NCBI RefSeq assembly: GCF_047948215.1
Contig: NC_134458.1
Coordinates: 136,595,036-136,659,035 of the forward strand
Direction: 5' to 3'
Origin: Lycorma delicatula
Lineage: Eukaryota; Arthropoda; Insecta; Hemiptera; Fulgoridae
DNA: 64,000 bases
In this document: positions 1 through 9,104 of the stretch, piece after piece
How positions within the stretch are numbered: position 1 is the first letter of the stretch
Layout of the letters: every line of letters starts with the position of its first letter
Made by a program: the position numbers and the translations under genes
Notes under the pieces: model-generated
The model's input: the letters and a program-made list of their open reading frames with translations, nothing else
The model's database searches: none
What the model was told of the DNA's origin: nothing

Positions 1-39
1 ATGGAAGATCATAGCTTTCAGTCGCTCGCTGTTATAGTT

Positions 40-90
40 TTTATTGTCTCGGCCTTTCATCCGTAGGTCTCGGGTTCATTTCTCACTTAT
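40..90 (+). repeat. tRNA-derived SINE fragment (family S2)
   Basis: The stretch 46-63 (a GTCTCGGCCTTTCATCC core) and the B-box-like GGGTTCA at about 72-78 match the head of the better-preserved copy at 43975-44140 read on its minus strand. The A-box half is not recognisable here, so this is a partial, diverged copy. It could not be a working tRNA. Family names S1 and S2 are my own labels. Confidence 0.45.
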
Positions 91-224
91 TGTTTTTACA
101 TAAATAAGTAAAAAATGATTGTTGCGTTTCCACACCACCCTGGAGGTAGCAACAGCGGCGCGTTGAGATTTTTTTTTTTACATGAGTGAAATCTCTCCCC
201 GAGAGGCCTACTATAAAACACTCG

Positions 225-258
<34 letters not shown>

Positions 259-324
259 ATGTATAACGTAACGTTAAAATACCTGTTTTCCTTTTTTATA
301 TATATATATATATTTTAATCTGCA
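91..324. other. Low-complexity stretch left of the LINE tail
   Basis: This holds a pair of short inverted words (GTTGC at about 122 and GCAAC at about 147), two poly-T runs (about 170-179 and 229-254) and a short TA repeat near 298-313. On the minus strand the TA and A-rich sequence lies directly after the probable LINE end, as expected for an insertion tail. No gene is visible. Confidence 0.4.
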
Positions 325-612
325 GCCAGATAATCAGTAGAAGTGTGGGGTATGTGGGGTTTCCTGCGGACACAGGGACCTACTAAAAACCTCTCCCTCT
401 CACAAAACGGTATGGAACACACTATCATATAGCATCGTCTCCGCGCGTGCTAGTGGCTCTTCATGTGCTGCCCTTCCGTGAGGGTTTCCAGCGTCTCCTG
501 GGGCATCCAGCGACGGCGATCCTGTTGGACCCCCGCCGCCAACCTCCAGAAGCTGGCCTTCCAACCCCACTTCCAGACCATGTTTTAATATGAATACCAT
601 GTTAGCCACGAA
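325..612 (-). pseudogene. Probable 3' end of a non-LTR retrotransposon
   Basis: Reading leftward from the polymerase stop codon, the same frame stays open for about 70 codons. It encodes a Gly/Pro-rich segment (EVGGGGPTGSPS, then AAHEEP) and is followed by a GC-rich 3' segment that gives way to A/TA-rich sequence near 320. The composition (GC-rich, Gly-rich) is unlike the AT-rich surroundings. I associate this kind of tail with the 3' ends of R1-like insect LINEs; that is recollection, not a search. Alternatively it could be a C-terminal extension of the polymerase cut off by a stop codon. No reverse transcriptase domain remains. Confidence 0.3.
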
Positions 613-3600
613 TTACTCCATCACTTCCTCCGATGTGGTCGCCTCGGTCCTATCGTTAAATACTTGATTCAATTCCAGCGGGATACTGACATGACCCCAC
701 GGCAGAGTATTTAGTCTGTCTATAGCGACACGTTTATCGTCAAAATAACTTAGAGCTAATTTGTTCTGTTGGATAGTTTCGATTATGTGTTTTTTAGATC
801 TAAACATCTTCATGGTCCTGTACACAACAGTATTACTATCGAGCAAACACTTTTTATAATCTTCAAATTCAATTTCGTTTTTAACTACATTCTTTTTTAT
901 TCCTTTAGCTTTTTTGATAATTTTTCCAGGACCAGTTTTGAACGTATATAGTTTTGCTCTCAAGCCGATGAACTCTCGGATCGGTATTCCGCTGCACTCA
1001 TCCTTGAATTTTCCTATCACTTTCTTATTCTTCAGCGAGTGACAGGGATGAGCTACCGGGTAGTCGGACGTGTCGAAGTAATCTGCGAACGTACTTTCTT
1101 GTAGGTCTTGGTAAAAGTCGTCAGTTTTCACTTCGTAGAAAAAACTGTCCGTATCCATGTACAGTAGAGATATTTTCGATCCGTACTTTTTTTTCATAAC
1201 ATCATAGTGAAAGTCATACATAAGAGTCTTGCTCAACTCGAGCACGGACAGACCCACGTATATAGGTTTGTCGAAATATATCTTTTCCTTAGAGCACTGA
1301 ACGGCGCATAGAGTTTCATTATATATGATCCTATCCTGAAAGGTAGGTTTACTGATGAGCTTCATCAGCCTTTTTTCAGAGGAAACCAATTCGATGTTAA
1401 CCCTCTTTCTAACGTTCTCCATACATTTTCCGAAAACTGCATTGTTCATCAGTTTAAAGAGGTCTTTTTCAAATTCATTTCGAGCTGCTTGGCGATTCAG
1501 CGTGTTGAGCTCAATGTAGCCCTTCAACCATGCGGACTGTGCGAACTGCAACATTTTGTGAACTTTGGTAACCCGAAGTCCGTTTCTAATCGCCTGTTTT
1601 AGGGTGGAGAAGTGACAGATATATTTCGACTTGTTCCGTAACGATGGGATGAGTTTGGGGTAATTAGAGATCGGAGGGGTTTCGTTCGTAGGCAGAAAGG
1701 GAAAGTCACTGTGCGCATTGTGGAGGTGTGAGGGATATTCGACATCTACTTCGAGTATATATCCGGTTGGACCATCGTCTGGTATGGCCATGAAATTTGC
1801 CATCACAGAATCTTTTTCTTCAGTCGTTACCCACCGTATATCCTTGTACGGAAGACATTGGCTCAAGGCCCAGCCGTATAAGTTGTTGGCGTCAAGGTAG
1901 ATGAGGTATTTGGGCGGTTGATGGGGATTATATCCATCTGGGATGTAGGGGTTATTTGCTTCCCCATGTTTTTTAACACAAACCGAAATACCACCGCGGA
2001 TACCTTTTTCAAAGAACATGTAGATGTCGTAATCTGTGATCAGTTCAAGTTGGATATTCGTTTTGAACAACATCGCATCGAACGAGAAACCAGGCAGGGT
2101 GAAGTAATGCGCACAGTCTAGACTATATTCCCTAAGGCATAGGGATCTGAAATTTTCGAAAACGTCCGACAGGAGCAGCACGTCGCATTTCAGGTAAAGA
2201 TCGCTATATTGACCTAGTGTGTTTATTTTGAAATGGTCCCACACTTTTATCGCATGTTCATAGTCATCTTCGGATATACCCGATCCCGTGAGACTGCTGT
2301 AGAATTCCTCTATCGGAGGAAGAGAGGTCTCTTCTAGGGTTTCCCAAGAGGTGGTGTACTCGTATGGGTAGACTCCTTTTCTGGTAACAAGGGGCATATC
2401 CGATTCGTTGAAAAACCTTTTGGTATGGTTGAATTTATCGGTAGGTATGGTTTTTACAAGGTAATCTAGGCTGGAGGCCATGAATCGGTAGGTGTCGATA
2501 AAGCGAACGGAAATACGGTCGTTGATTCTCTTCGAAAAGGAGATGTATTTTTCGGTAGAGTTCGGGATCACAGTGATTTGTTTTTCGTCATAGCCTAGTT
2601 CTCTGACGATGAAATGGGAATCATAGTTTGAACTGTTATGTATGAAAACGGGGATGAAGGTCCGACTAACCCTTTTCAGGTTACATATGGAACATAGTGC
2701 TGCGCGGTAGTTTCCTGTGATGTGACAGTGGTCTCTCACCGGTCGGACCTCAGGGGTGAATTTCACATTACACATCTGACACTTTGTGGCTGAGTCGAAG
2801 GAATTTCTGTCTTCTTCAGAAAATTCCATTACTTTGTACACTTTTAGGACTTCACCAACACGAGCAGCTACGTCATGGAGGAGTTGCATAAACGAACAGG
2901 ACGCTTCTTTTCCTCTGTAAAGTATAGGGTCTGTTGGAATCACGTTTCGAACGGCTTCCGGCGTGGAAGGATGAACTACAAAATACACACAATAGCTCAT
3001 GGGGATGTGCTGCTCCGTAGAAACGGTGTATGAACTTTTGGGGTTAGGATAGCACTTTGCGATCGGTTTTAAGATACATTCAAAATCGGCGTAACATACT
3101 ATAGGAACTGGAAACATATGATGGTAATTCTTGAATTGCAATACGGGTTGAGAGCCATCTTCCTGCACTTCGGGGAGAACTACTCTTGCAGGAGGATTAC
3201 TGCTGCATCTTTCGAGATGATCCGCCATTTTTCTTGCACAATCTTTATCAGTTTTGTAGTAGGTGAAACACCTTTTACAAATCTTAATTCCATGCTCATG
3301 TTTCGTCAGCTGGGATCCTATCAACCTTTCGAAATCGGAAATGAAACAGAAATGATGGCGATCGCCTTCGACTAGCAACAAAAGATCAAAATGGTCATGT
3401 TTTTCAGCAGAACAAACCTTGATCGGAATGATGTTTTCGTTTTCATCTACCGAGTAAATGTTTACAGAAACCCCATCGTTCATTTTTTCGAATTTGTAGA
3501 CATCACTCAAAGGTGTTGGAAAGTTAAGGGAACCAAAATTGTATTTGTTTAATAGGGCGTCGTATCTCTTATCTATACGATTACGATCACGACCTTGCAC

Positions 3601-4164
3601 GTACTTGCACAGGATCGACCATACGAAACAAAGATCGTCGTTATTCTTCACGTTGACGACGGCATGTTTGTGTAGGATGGATTTAGGTAGAGGAATGAAA
3701 GATGACCCTTTGAGTGGACGGTAACGATTTATGCGAACTAAGACCCCATCAATACTCAGAAGCGTCCAACCGCTCTGCTTTCCTTCAAAATTGGTCTCTT
3801 CGCGAAGCAATGACTCGAACGCAGCTTCTGTCGAATGTTCGATATCGTTCACGTTGATGACCGCAAAGTTTTTTGTTTTGAAGCATATGTCTCTATACTC
3901 ATCGATCATTGGCTTTTCGTACGACAGCTCGATTAAGATGTTGTATTTTATAGAACCATAGCGATCAACCGTTTCGGTCAGCAACGTTCCGATTTCAAGC
4001 TTCATAGAATTTAAAAGTGGTCCGATGTCCTTGTTTGTTTGATTGTCATTCTTGTAGTAATATGTGGCCAGGTTGCAATTGAATGCGTTTTCAACAAGGA
4101 TGAACCGGCCGACTTGATCGATCGCAGAGAGTCTGATCTTCTTGTAACGGTTTACTCCAGACAT
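613..4164 (-). CDS. Protein-primed family B DNA polymerase, Polinton/Maverick type
   Basis: The product is an 1183-residue DNA polymerase predicted to replicate linear DNA from a protein primer. Domains in order: an N-terminal region of about 290 residues; a C2HC zinc finger (C296, C299, H316, C320); exonuclease motif I (D360, E362); an endonuclease-VII/HNH-like zinc module (C462, C465, DHCH at 478-481, C491, C494); exonuclease motifs II (YDSH, D515) and III (D557, D567); polymerase motif A (LDANNLYG, D758); motif B (K904, MNNAVFG); motif C (YMDTDS, D1004 and D1006); and a KLY motif at 1071-1073. All catalytic acids are present and there is no internal stop or frameshift. The reading frame is open ten codons further upstream, but those codons spell a polypyrimidine tract and a CAG acceptor. 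I therefore start at 4164, the first ATG after the predicted splice site. No other Polinton gene lies nearby, so this is an orphan or a residual piece of an element. The family assignment is firm. Whether the gene is expressed or domesticated is not shown by the sequence. Confidence 0.9.
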   Translation of the reverse strand: MSGVNRYKKIRLSAIDQVGRFILVENAFNCNLATYYYKNDNQTNKDIGPLLNSMKLEIGTLLTETVDRYGSIKYNILIELSYEKPMIDEYRDICFKTKNFAVINVNDIEHSTEAAFESLLREETNFEGKQSGWTLLSIDGVLVRINRYRPLKGSSFIPLPKSILHKHAVVNVKNNDDLCFVWSILCKYVQGRDRNRIDKRYDALLNKYNFGSLNFPTPLSDVYKFEKMNDGVSVNIYSVDENENIIPIKVCSAEKHDHFDLLLLVEGDRHHFCFISDFERLIGSQLTKHEHGIKICKRCFTYYKTDKDCARKMADHLERCSSNPPARVVLPEVQEDGSQPVLQFKNYHHMFPVPIVCYADFECILKPIAKCYPNPKSSYTVSTEQHIPMSYCVYFVVHPSTPEAVRNVIPTDPILYRGKEASCSFMQLLHDVAARVGEVLKVYKVMEFSEEDRNSFDSATKCQMCNVKFTPEVRPVRDHCHITGNYRAALCSICNLKRVSRTFIPVFIHNSSNYDSHFIVRELGYDEKQITVIPNSTEKYISFSKRINDRISVRFIDTYRFMASSLDYLVKTIPTDKFNHTKRFFNESDMPLVTRKGVYPYEYTTSWETLEETSLPPIEEFYSSLTGSGISEDDYEHAIKVWDHFKINTLGQYSDLYLKCDVLLLSDVFENFRSLCLREYSLDCAHYFTLPGFSFDAMLFKTNIQLELITDYDIYMFFEKGIRGGISVCVKKHGEANNPYIPDGYNPHQPPKYLIYLDANNLYGWALSQCLPYKDIRWVTTEEKDSVMANFMAIPDDGPTGYILEVDVEYPSHLHNAHSDFPFLPTNETPPISNYPKLIPSLRNKSKYICHFSTLKQAIRNGLRVTKVHKMLQFAQSAWLKGYIELNTLNRQAARNEFEKDLFKLMNNAVFGKCMENVRKRVNIELVSSEKRLMKLISKPTFQDRIIYNETLCAVQCSKEKIYFDKPIYVGLSVLELSKTLMYDFHYDVMKKKYGSKISLLYMDTDSFFYEVKTDDFYQDLQESTFADYFDTSDYPVAHPCHSLKNKKVIGKFKDECSGIPIREFIGLRAKLYTFKTGPGKIIKKAKGIKKNVVKNEIEFEDYKKCLLDSNTVVYRTMKMFRSKKHIIETIQQNKLALSYFDDKRVAIDRLNTLPWGHVSIPLELNQVFNDRTEATTSEEVME

Positions 4165-4168
4165 GTTC

Positions 4169-5598
4169 CTGCAACAAAAAACAGTAACAATCACGAATTA
4201 GATTGTGGTCGAATATGAGCCTATATATCGGGTGAGAATTAATAATGCGAATAATATTTATGTAGTCTTATATACTTACATTAAGTTTATCGTAGTCGGT
4301 CTAATTGCTGTATTAAGCTAACAATTATGATGTTGTAGGCGTAGATCAAACCAAACTCGGATAACTTACAATTTGACTGTTTAAGTAAATCTAAGGCTGG
4401 TTATCCGAATATAAGCACTAGTACAACTTACTCTCACGAAATCCAATGCAGGACTGAAGAAATCGCCTAGAGGAGACAGCTTAAGTACCTAGTTGGCGGA
4501 CTTTAAAGGGAGCAGCTACTTGAGTTTTAATTTTCAACCGGATGTGTGTACACAGTATCGATTCGTAAGAATGAATCGATAACAATTGAAATCGGATAAG
4601 AGTTAATCAAACGAGTAAAGTTCAGTTGATAATTTAATTTAGTTGTCTTGTATACTTAAGTTTTAACTTAGTCGTAAATTAAACCAAACTCGTGTGAGTT
4701 ACAGATAAATTTGACTGTTTAAGTAACTCTAATGCTGGTTATCAGAAGATAAAGGCGCTAGTACGATTTACGCTTACGAATTCCAATGTAAGCATGAAGA
4801 AATCGACCAAAGTTATCATTGTTTTTATGCACATTTCATATTTGTTTATAATAATTTAGGATGCTTTTACGTTTATGTTATGATCTTTAATATTCGAATT
4901 ATGACTTTCATTTTCATTTTATGATTGTTTAAGTTATTTCATGTTCGTTTATGTTGAATTCATGTTTTTATCATGTTAGTTTCATGAACTTTTATGTTCG
5001 TTTCGTATACTGTTCAGGTATGGTTCATGTTCGTTTATGCGTGTATCACGTTCGATTATGATCCTTTCATGATCTTTTATGTTCATTTTATATTCGTTTA
5101 TATCCATCGTTTTTATGTACCTTACATATTTTTTTTTGTTAGCCACATGAAGCATGAGTAGTCTATAACTTACGTTGTACAGATTACAATAAAATTTGCA
5201 ATTTAAAAAAACATGATTCGTTATATAATATGAGCGAAGATTATATGCATAGACAATGTAATTATATTTACTTTTTTAATTAGATGTTTCTATAATGGAA
5301 ACAACATTTTCGATTTTGTTTAATTAAATAAATGTTTAATTTTTCAGATATACATCAAAATTTAATTTTAATTATATCTATGTGACATAACATAAAAGAG
5401 GACATTTTTAATAGTTCTCTTTTAATTTTTTAAATTTATATTTTAAGAGATTTTACTGTTAATATTTCTAATTTCTAAGATACTGACTTATCTTAGGAAG
5501 GTTTTAATTAGTGTTTGTACTAAAAGTTAGGTGAGAACACCATTAATGCTTAGAGGCTTTCTACATAAACATATCTTATTAAGAATCAAAACACTTAC
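4169..5598 (-). other. Predicted intron in the 5' leader of the polymerase gene
   Basis: On the minus strand the donor at 5598 reads AAG|GTAAGT. The acceptor is a long T-rich tract ending TTGCAG at 4169, with the exon continuing GAAC then ATG at 4164. Both sites fit the metazoan consensus closely. The 1430-bp interior contains no long open frame. It holds two diverged copies of a roughly 300-bp unit (about 4340-4460 and 4660-4800) and a stretch (about 4850-5110) built from loose repeats of a TTCATGTTCGTTTATG-like word. The same intron sequence recurs at 7308-9104. Splicing is inferred only from the consensus sites. Confidence 0.55.
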
Positions 5599-5707
5599 CT
5601 TGTTATTTAATATGATGCTTCTTCTTCTTTGGTTCAAATATATATTCCGTATTGAATCAATATAAACATGAGATACAAGCGAACACAGCGAGTTACAAGA
5701 AGTGAAT
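5599..5707 (-). other. Predicted non-coding first exon of the polymerase gene
   Basis: The exon runs from a candidate initiator (TCATTC on the minus strand near 5707, about 30 bp below the TATA box) to the donor at 5599/5598. It contains one upstream ATG whose frame closes after 11 codons, so translation of the main product would begin in exon 2. The 3' half of this exon, including the donor, is repeated at 9039-9104. Confidence 0.4.
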
Positions 5708-5734
5708 GAGTTAAACAGTATTTATAATAACGCA

Positions 5735-5790
5735 TTATATACCTCTTCTTCCCACCACTCACACAATGCCGTCATCTCGACCAATAGAAA
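5735..5790 (-). promoter_or_regulatory. Candidate promoter of the polymerase gene (TATA and CCAAT)
   Basis: On the minus strand a TATATAA box lies at 5741-5735. An ATTGG (CCAAT-box complement) lies at 5785-5781, about 45 bp upstream of it. Spacing to the candidate initiator near 5707 is normal. The CCAAT box sits inside the first unit of a 103-bp direct repeat that continues upstream, an arrangement seen in strong or viral-type promoters. The evidence is sequence motifs only. Confidence 0.45.
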
Positions 5791-5985
5791 ACATGACAGT
5801 TATTACACGCGCACAAAGTACCACACCCAAGCCGCGTGAGCTCAAACATGTTTGAACAGGAAAAAACCATTACGTCATCTCGACCAAAAGAAACATGGAA
5901 ATTATCATACGCGCACAAAGTACCACACCCAAGCCACGTGATCGATAGCGACGTCTTGACCTCGAACAGGAAAAAACGAATATTA
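5770..5985. repeat. 103-bp direct repeat upstream of the polymerase promoter
   Basis: Units at 5770-5872 and 5873-5985 both begin CGTCATCTCGACCAA, share an identical ACGCGCACAAAGTACCACAC block and end with GAACAGGAAAAAA. They have diverged in the middle. The second unit gains a CACGTG E-box and a short insert. Repeated binding-site blocks of this kind could act as an enhancer, possibly for transcription in both directions. Confidence 0.75.
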
Positions 5986-6053
5986 AAAGCCTGCGCGTTA
6001 CCTCGTCTATGTGTATCCAGTCAGGTATACAACATATGACCACTAATATGATG
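5935..6053 (+). repeat. Promoter-proximal block, copy 1 of a duplication
   Basis: This 119-bp block is repeated almost exactly at 7189-7307. It starts at a CACGTGATCG word. It contains an ATATTAAAAGCC element that could serve as a plus-strand TATA-like box, then a CCAGTCAG initiator-like word about 35 bp on. Only a few substitutions separate the copies, so the duplication is recent compared with the surrounding repeats. Confidence 0.8.
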
Positions 6054-6371
6054 TATACCTAATATAATTTATAAAGCCATAAATTATTTTTATTTTAAGT
6101 TCTTATCTACTAATCACATCCGGTCGAGCCAATTATTTCTTATCAACGCTATAAATAATTTTTTATTGTTATCGTCACGATAATTAATTCCACGAATTGA
6201 ACCAATTTTTTTTTTTTTTTTTTTTTATCAAAGCCATAAATTATTATTATCAATATTTATTTTAATTGCTTAACAACATCTGGTTGAGTCAATTATTTTT
6301 CTTATCAAATCATTCTTATCGTCACGAAAAATAATTCCAAGAATCGTATTTGCTATGGTACAGTAATATTA

Positions 6372-6373
<2 letters not shown>
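6054..6373. other. AT-rich stretch with short internal repeats
   Basis: Two diverged copies of a block containing CATAAATTATT, a CATCYGGTYGAG word and ATCGTCACGA lie at about 6075-6190 and 6233-6345. A third partial copy is at 6680-6790. A 22-bp poly-T run starts at 6206. No gene is visible. Confidence 0.5.

Positions 6374-6460
<87 letters not shown>
6374..6460 (+). repeat. (CA)n microsatellite
   Basis: An uninterrupted 87-bp CA run. The open frame through it encodes only repeated Thr-His and is not a gene. Confidence 0.97.
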
Positions 6461-6461
<1 letters not shown>

Positions 6462-6564
6462 CCACCGTTTCTATACCATCGTTGCAGTCTCCGATACACG
6501 AATGCCTATCCTGCCCCTTCCCTCTTTATTTTCTCTCTTCTCTCTTTCGGGCCGTTTTTGTATA

Positions 6565-6894
6565 TGAATCGGCGCATGCGCACTAGCCGTTAGTGCGCAC
6601 GTGCGAACTGGAACGTCGTCTCTAATAAGAGCGGATGCGATAAGGAAAATGTTTTTTTTTTTTTAATAATTAAAACCACAAGCCAATTATTTTTTTTTTG
6701 TTCTTATCGACACGATAAATAATTCCACGAATCGTATTTATTTTAATTTCTTACCTATAACTTGCGTCGTTTAAATCCGGTTGTGATTGTAAATAAGTGA
6801 AAAAATTTGTGTGATTTCATCATTCGCAATCTGTTATTGAAAGTGAATACATCGATCGGAGAGAGATCATTACATTTTCATCTTAATTAGCAAG
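6565..6894 (+). promoter_or_regulatory. Candidate plus-strand promoter and first exon
   Basis: A perfect GCGCATGCGC word (6572-6581) matches the NRF-1/alpha-Pal consensus. It overlaps a nine-base inverted repeat (TGCGCACTA 6577-6585, TAGTGCGCA 6591-6599). This is one of the few GC-rich spots in the first 15 kb. Downstream, at 6894/6895, the plus strand reads CAAG|GTAAGT, a strong splice donor. A T-rich acceptor ending CAG at 7163 is followed by an ATG at 7183. Together these look like the promoter, 5' leader and first intron of a gene divergent from the polymerase. Its coding part is missing (see 7164-7203). Confidence 0.35.
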
Positions 6895-7163
6895 GTAAGT
6901 TTTACTTTAATTAATTAAAAAAATAAATACTAATGGAACAGTATGGTATTATCAAATAACTTTCAATCAAATCAAATCAAATAAATTATTTAATTAAATT
7001 TAAAAAAATACTTTATAAATTAAAAAAAAATAAATACTTTTAAACAATTAAAATAAATACAATTAAAAAATACTTTTAAACAAATAAAATAAATAATATA
7101 TATAATGAAACACACCAAAAAAAAAAACAATGTTACGATATATGTTATTTTAATTTGTTTCAG

Positions 7164-7203
7164 ATATTACAAAAAAATTGAAATGGTATCACGTGATCGA
7201 TAG
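7164..7203 (+). pseudogene. Start of a truncated divergent gene
   Basis: After the predicted acceptor (CAG at 7161-7163) the sequence runs AT-rich to an ATG at 7183-7185 preceded by GAA. The frame then meets a stop after six codons. From about 7188 the sequence is the duplicated promoter block, so the original coding sequence was probably replaced at that junction. The product cannot be identified. The exon itself is inferred from splice consensus only. Confidence 0.25.
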
Positions 7204-7307
7204 CGACGTCTTGACCTCGAACAGGAAAAAACGATTATTAAAAGCCTGTGCGTTACCTCGTCTATGTGTATCCAGTCAGGTATACAACATATGACCACTA
7301 ATATGAT
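7189..7307 (+). repeat. Promoter-proximal block, copy 2
   Basis: Near-identical to 5935-6053. Both copies end in CTAATATGATG. Copy 1 continues into unrelated AT-rich DNA. This copy joins directly to sequence matching the polymerase intron from about 4570, so the polymerase exon is absent at this junction. Confidence 0.8.
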
Positions 7308-9104
7308 GGAACTCAAATAACATTTGAAATCGGATCAGATTTAAACGAGTAAAGTCCATTTGATAATTAAATTTAGATGTCTTGTACATTTACTTAAGTT
7401 TTAATGTAGTCGTAAATCAAACCAAACTCAACTGAGTTATAGTTAAATTTGACTGATTAAGTAACTCTAATGCTGGTTATCAGAAGATAAAGGCACTAGT
7501 ACGATTTACACTTACGAATTCCAATGTAAGCATGAAGAAATCGTCCAAAGTTGACATTGTTTTTATGCTCATTTCATATTTGTTTATAATAATTTTCATT
7601 TTCATTTTGTTTGACGTTTTTACGTTTCTGTTATGATCTTTAATATTCGAATTATAACTCTTTCATTTTCATTTTATGATTGATTAAGTTGTTTCATGTT
7701 CGTTTATGTTGAATTCATGTTTTTATCATGTAAGTTTCTTTCATGTTCGTTTCGTATACTGTTCAGGTATGGTTCATGTTCGTTTATGTATGTTTCACGT
7801 TTGATTATGGTTCTTTCATGATCTTTTATGTTCATTTTATATTCGTTTACATCGTTTTTATGTATCTTGTTAAATTTGACTGATTAAGTAACTCTAATGC
7901 TGGTTATCAGAAGATAAAGGCACAACTACGATTTACACTTACGAATTCCAATGTAAGCATGAAGAAATCGTCCAAAGTTGACATTGTTTTTATGCTCATT
8001 TCATATTTGTTTATAATAATTTTCATTTTCATTTTGTTTGACTTTTTACGTTTCTGTTATGATCTTTAATATTCGAATTATAACTCTTTCATTTTCATTT
8101 TATGATTGATTAAGTTGTTTCATGTTCGTTTATGTTGAATTCATGTTTTTATCATGTAAGTTTCTTTCATGTTCGTTTCGTATACTGTTCAGGTATGGTT
8201 CATGTTCGTTTATGTATGTTTCACGTTTGATTATGGTTCTTTCATGATCTTTTATGTTCATTTTATATTCGTTTACATCGTTTTTATGTACCTTACATAT
8301 ATTTTTTTTGTTACCCACATGAAGCATGATGTAATTTTTATAATAATTTTTATTTGCAGCCGAAAAAACTTGAAGAGTTACGTAAAGTTGTAATACGATA
8401 TTATATGGCAGCTTATTGAGCATATCTTAAACAAATAAGAAAAAATACTTTTTCTAGTTTTTTGATTAATGTTAGATATGGATAATTTATATTTTAATTA
8501 TACTGGATGTATCACTTTGCATGCTTAATATTAACACCGACTAATTAAGTTAGGATGAAACGATATAAACGGTATTAGATGTGGAAAATTGCGCGCGTAA
8601 ATTAACATCGACTAAAAATACGTTATGCTGATATATCGAATACTTTAGGTTAGGACGATATATCGAATTATAATCGATACGATATTAACGATATGGATGT
8701 GGCATTTTGAGCTCGTAAACTAGTCATACATTTTCGATTTTGTTTAAATAAATATGTTTAACTTTTCAGATATATTTCAAAATTTAATTTTAATTATATC
8801 TATATGCCATAACATAATAGCGGACATTGTTAATAGTTCTCTTTTAATTTTTAAAATTTATTATTCTACTTTTTTATTAAATTTATATTTTCAGAGATTT
8901 TACTGTTATTATTTCTAATTTCTTAAGACACTGACTTATCTTAGGTAGTTTTTTAAATAGTGTTTGAACTAAAAGTTAGGTGAGAACACCATTAATGCTT
9001 TCTACATAACTTATCTTATTAAGAATCAAAACACTTACCTGATTATTTACTATGATGCTTCTTCTTCTTTCGTTCATATATATTCCGAATTGATTCAATA
9101 TAAA
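7308..9104 (-). repeat. Second copy of the polymerase intron and exon-1 region
   Basis: The segment matches the 4570-5670 region in order and orientation, expanded by a tandem duplication (7442-8295) and by unmatched sequence at about 8400-8725. The end at 8730-9104 corresponds to about 5303-5670. It includes a conserved donor at 9039/9038 (CAG|GTAAGT on the minus strand). Homology stops inside exon 1 near 9104, so the TATA/CCAAT promoter is not included. No polymerase coding sequence is attached. A 98-codon minus-strand open frame inside (8130-8423) is a by-product of the NEHE-like periodic sequence. Confidence 0.7.
7442..8295. repeat. 427-bp tandem duplication
   Basis: Units 7442-7868 and 7869-8295 are nearly identical. 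They begin GTTAAATTTGACTGATTAAG and end near CGTTTTTATGTA. A more diverged single copy lies at about 4700-5125. Each unit carries the TTCATGTTCGTTTATG-like internal words. Confidence 0.9.

Noticed and set aside
4165..4194. Ten extra N-terminal codons of the polymerase frame
   Set aside because: They translate a T-rich splice acceptor region; the ATG at 4164 follows the predicted exon boundary.
6350..6586. Open frame of repeated Thr-His through the CA microsatellite
   Set aside because: The frame exists only because CA repeats lack stop codons; the flanking residues show no domain.
8130..8423. 98-codon minus-strand frame with NEHE-like periodic sequence
   Set aside because: The repeat copy at 4.8-5.1 kb has the same periodic DNA but broken frames, so the open frame reflects the repeat and not a conserved protein.
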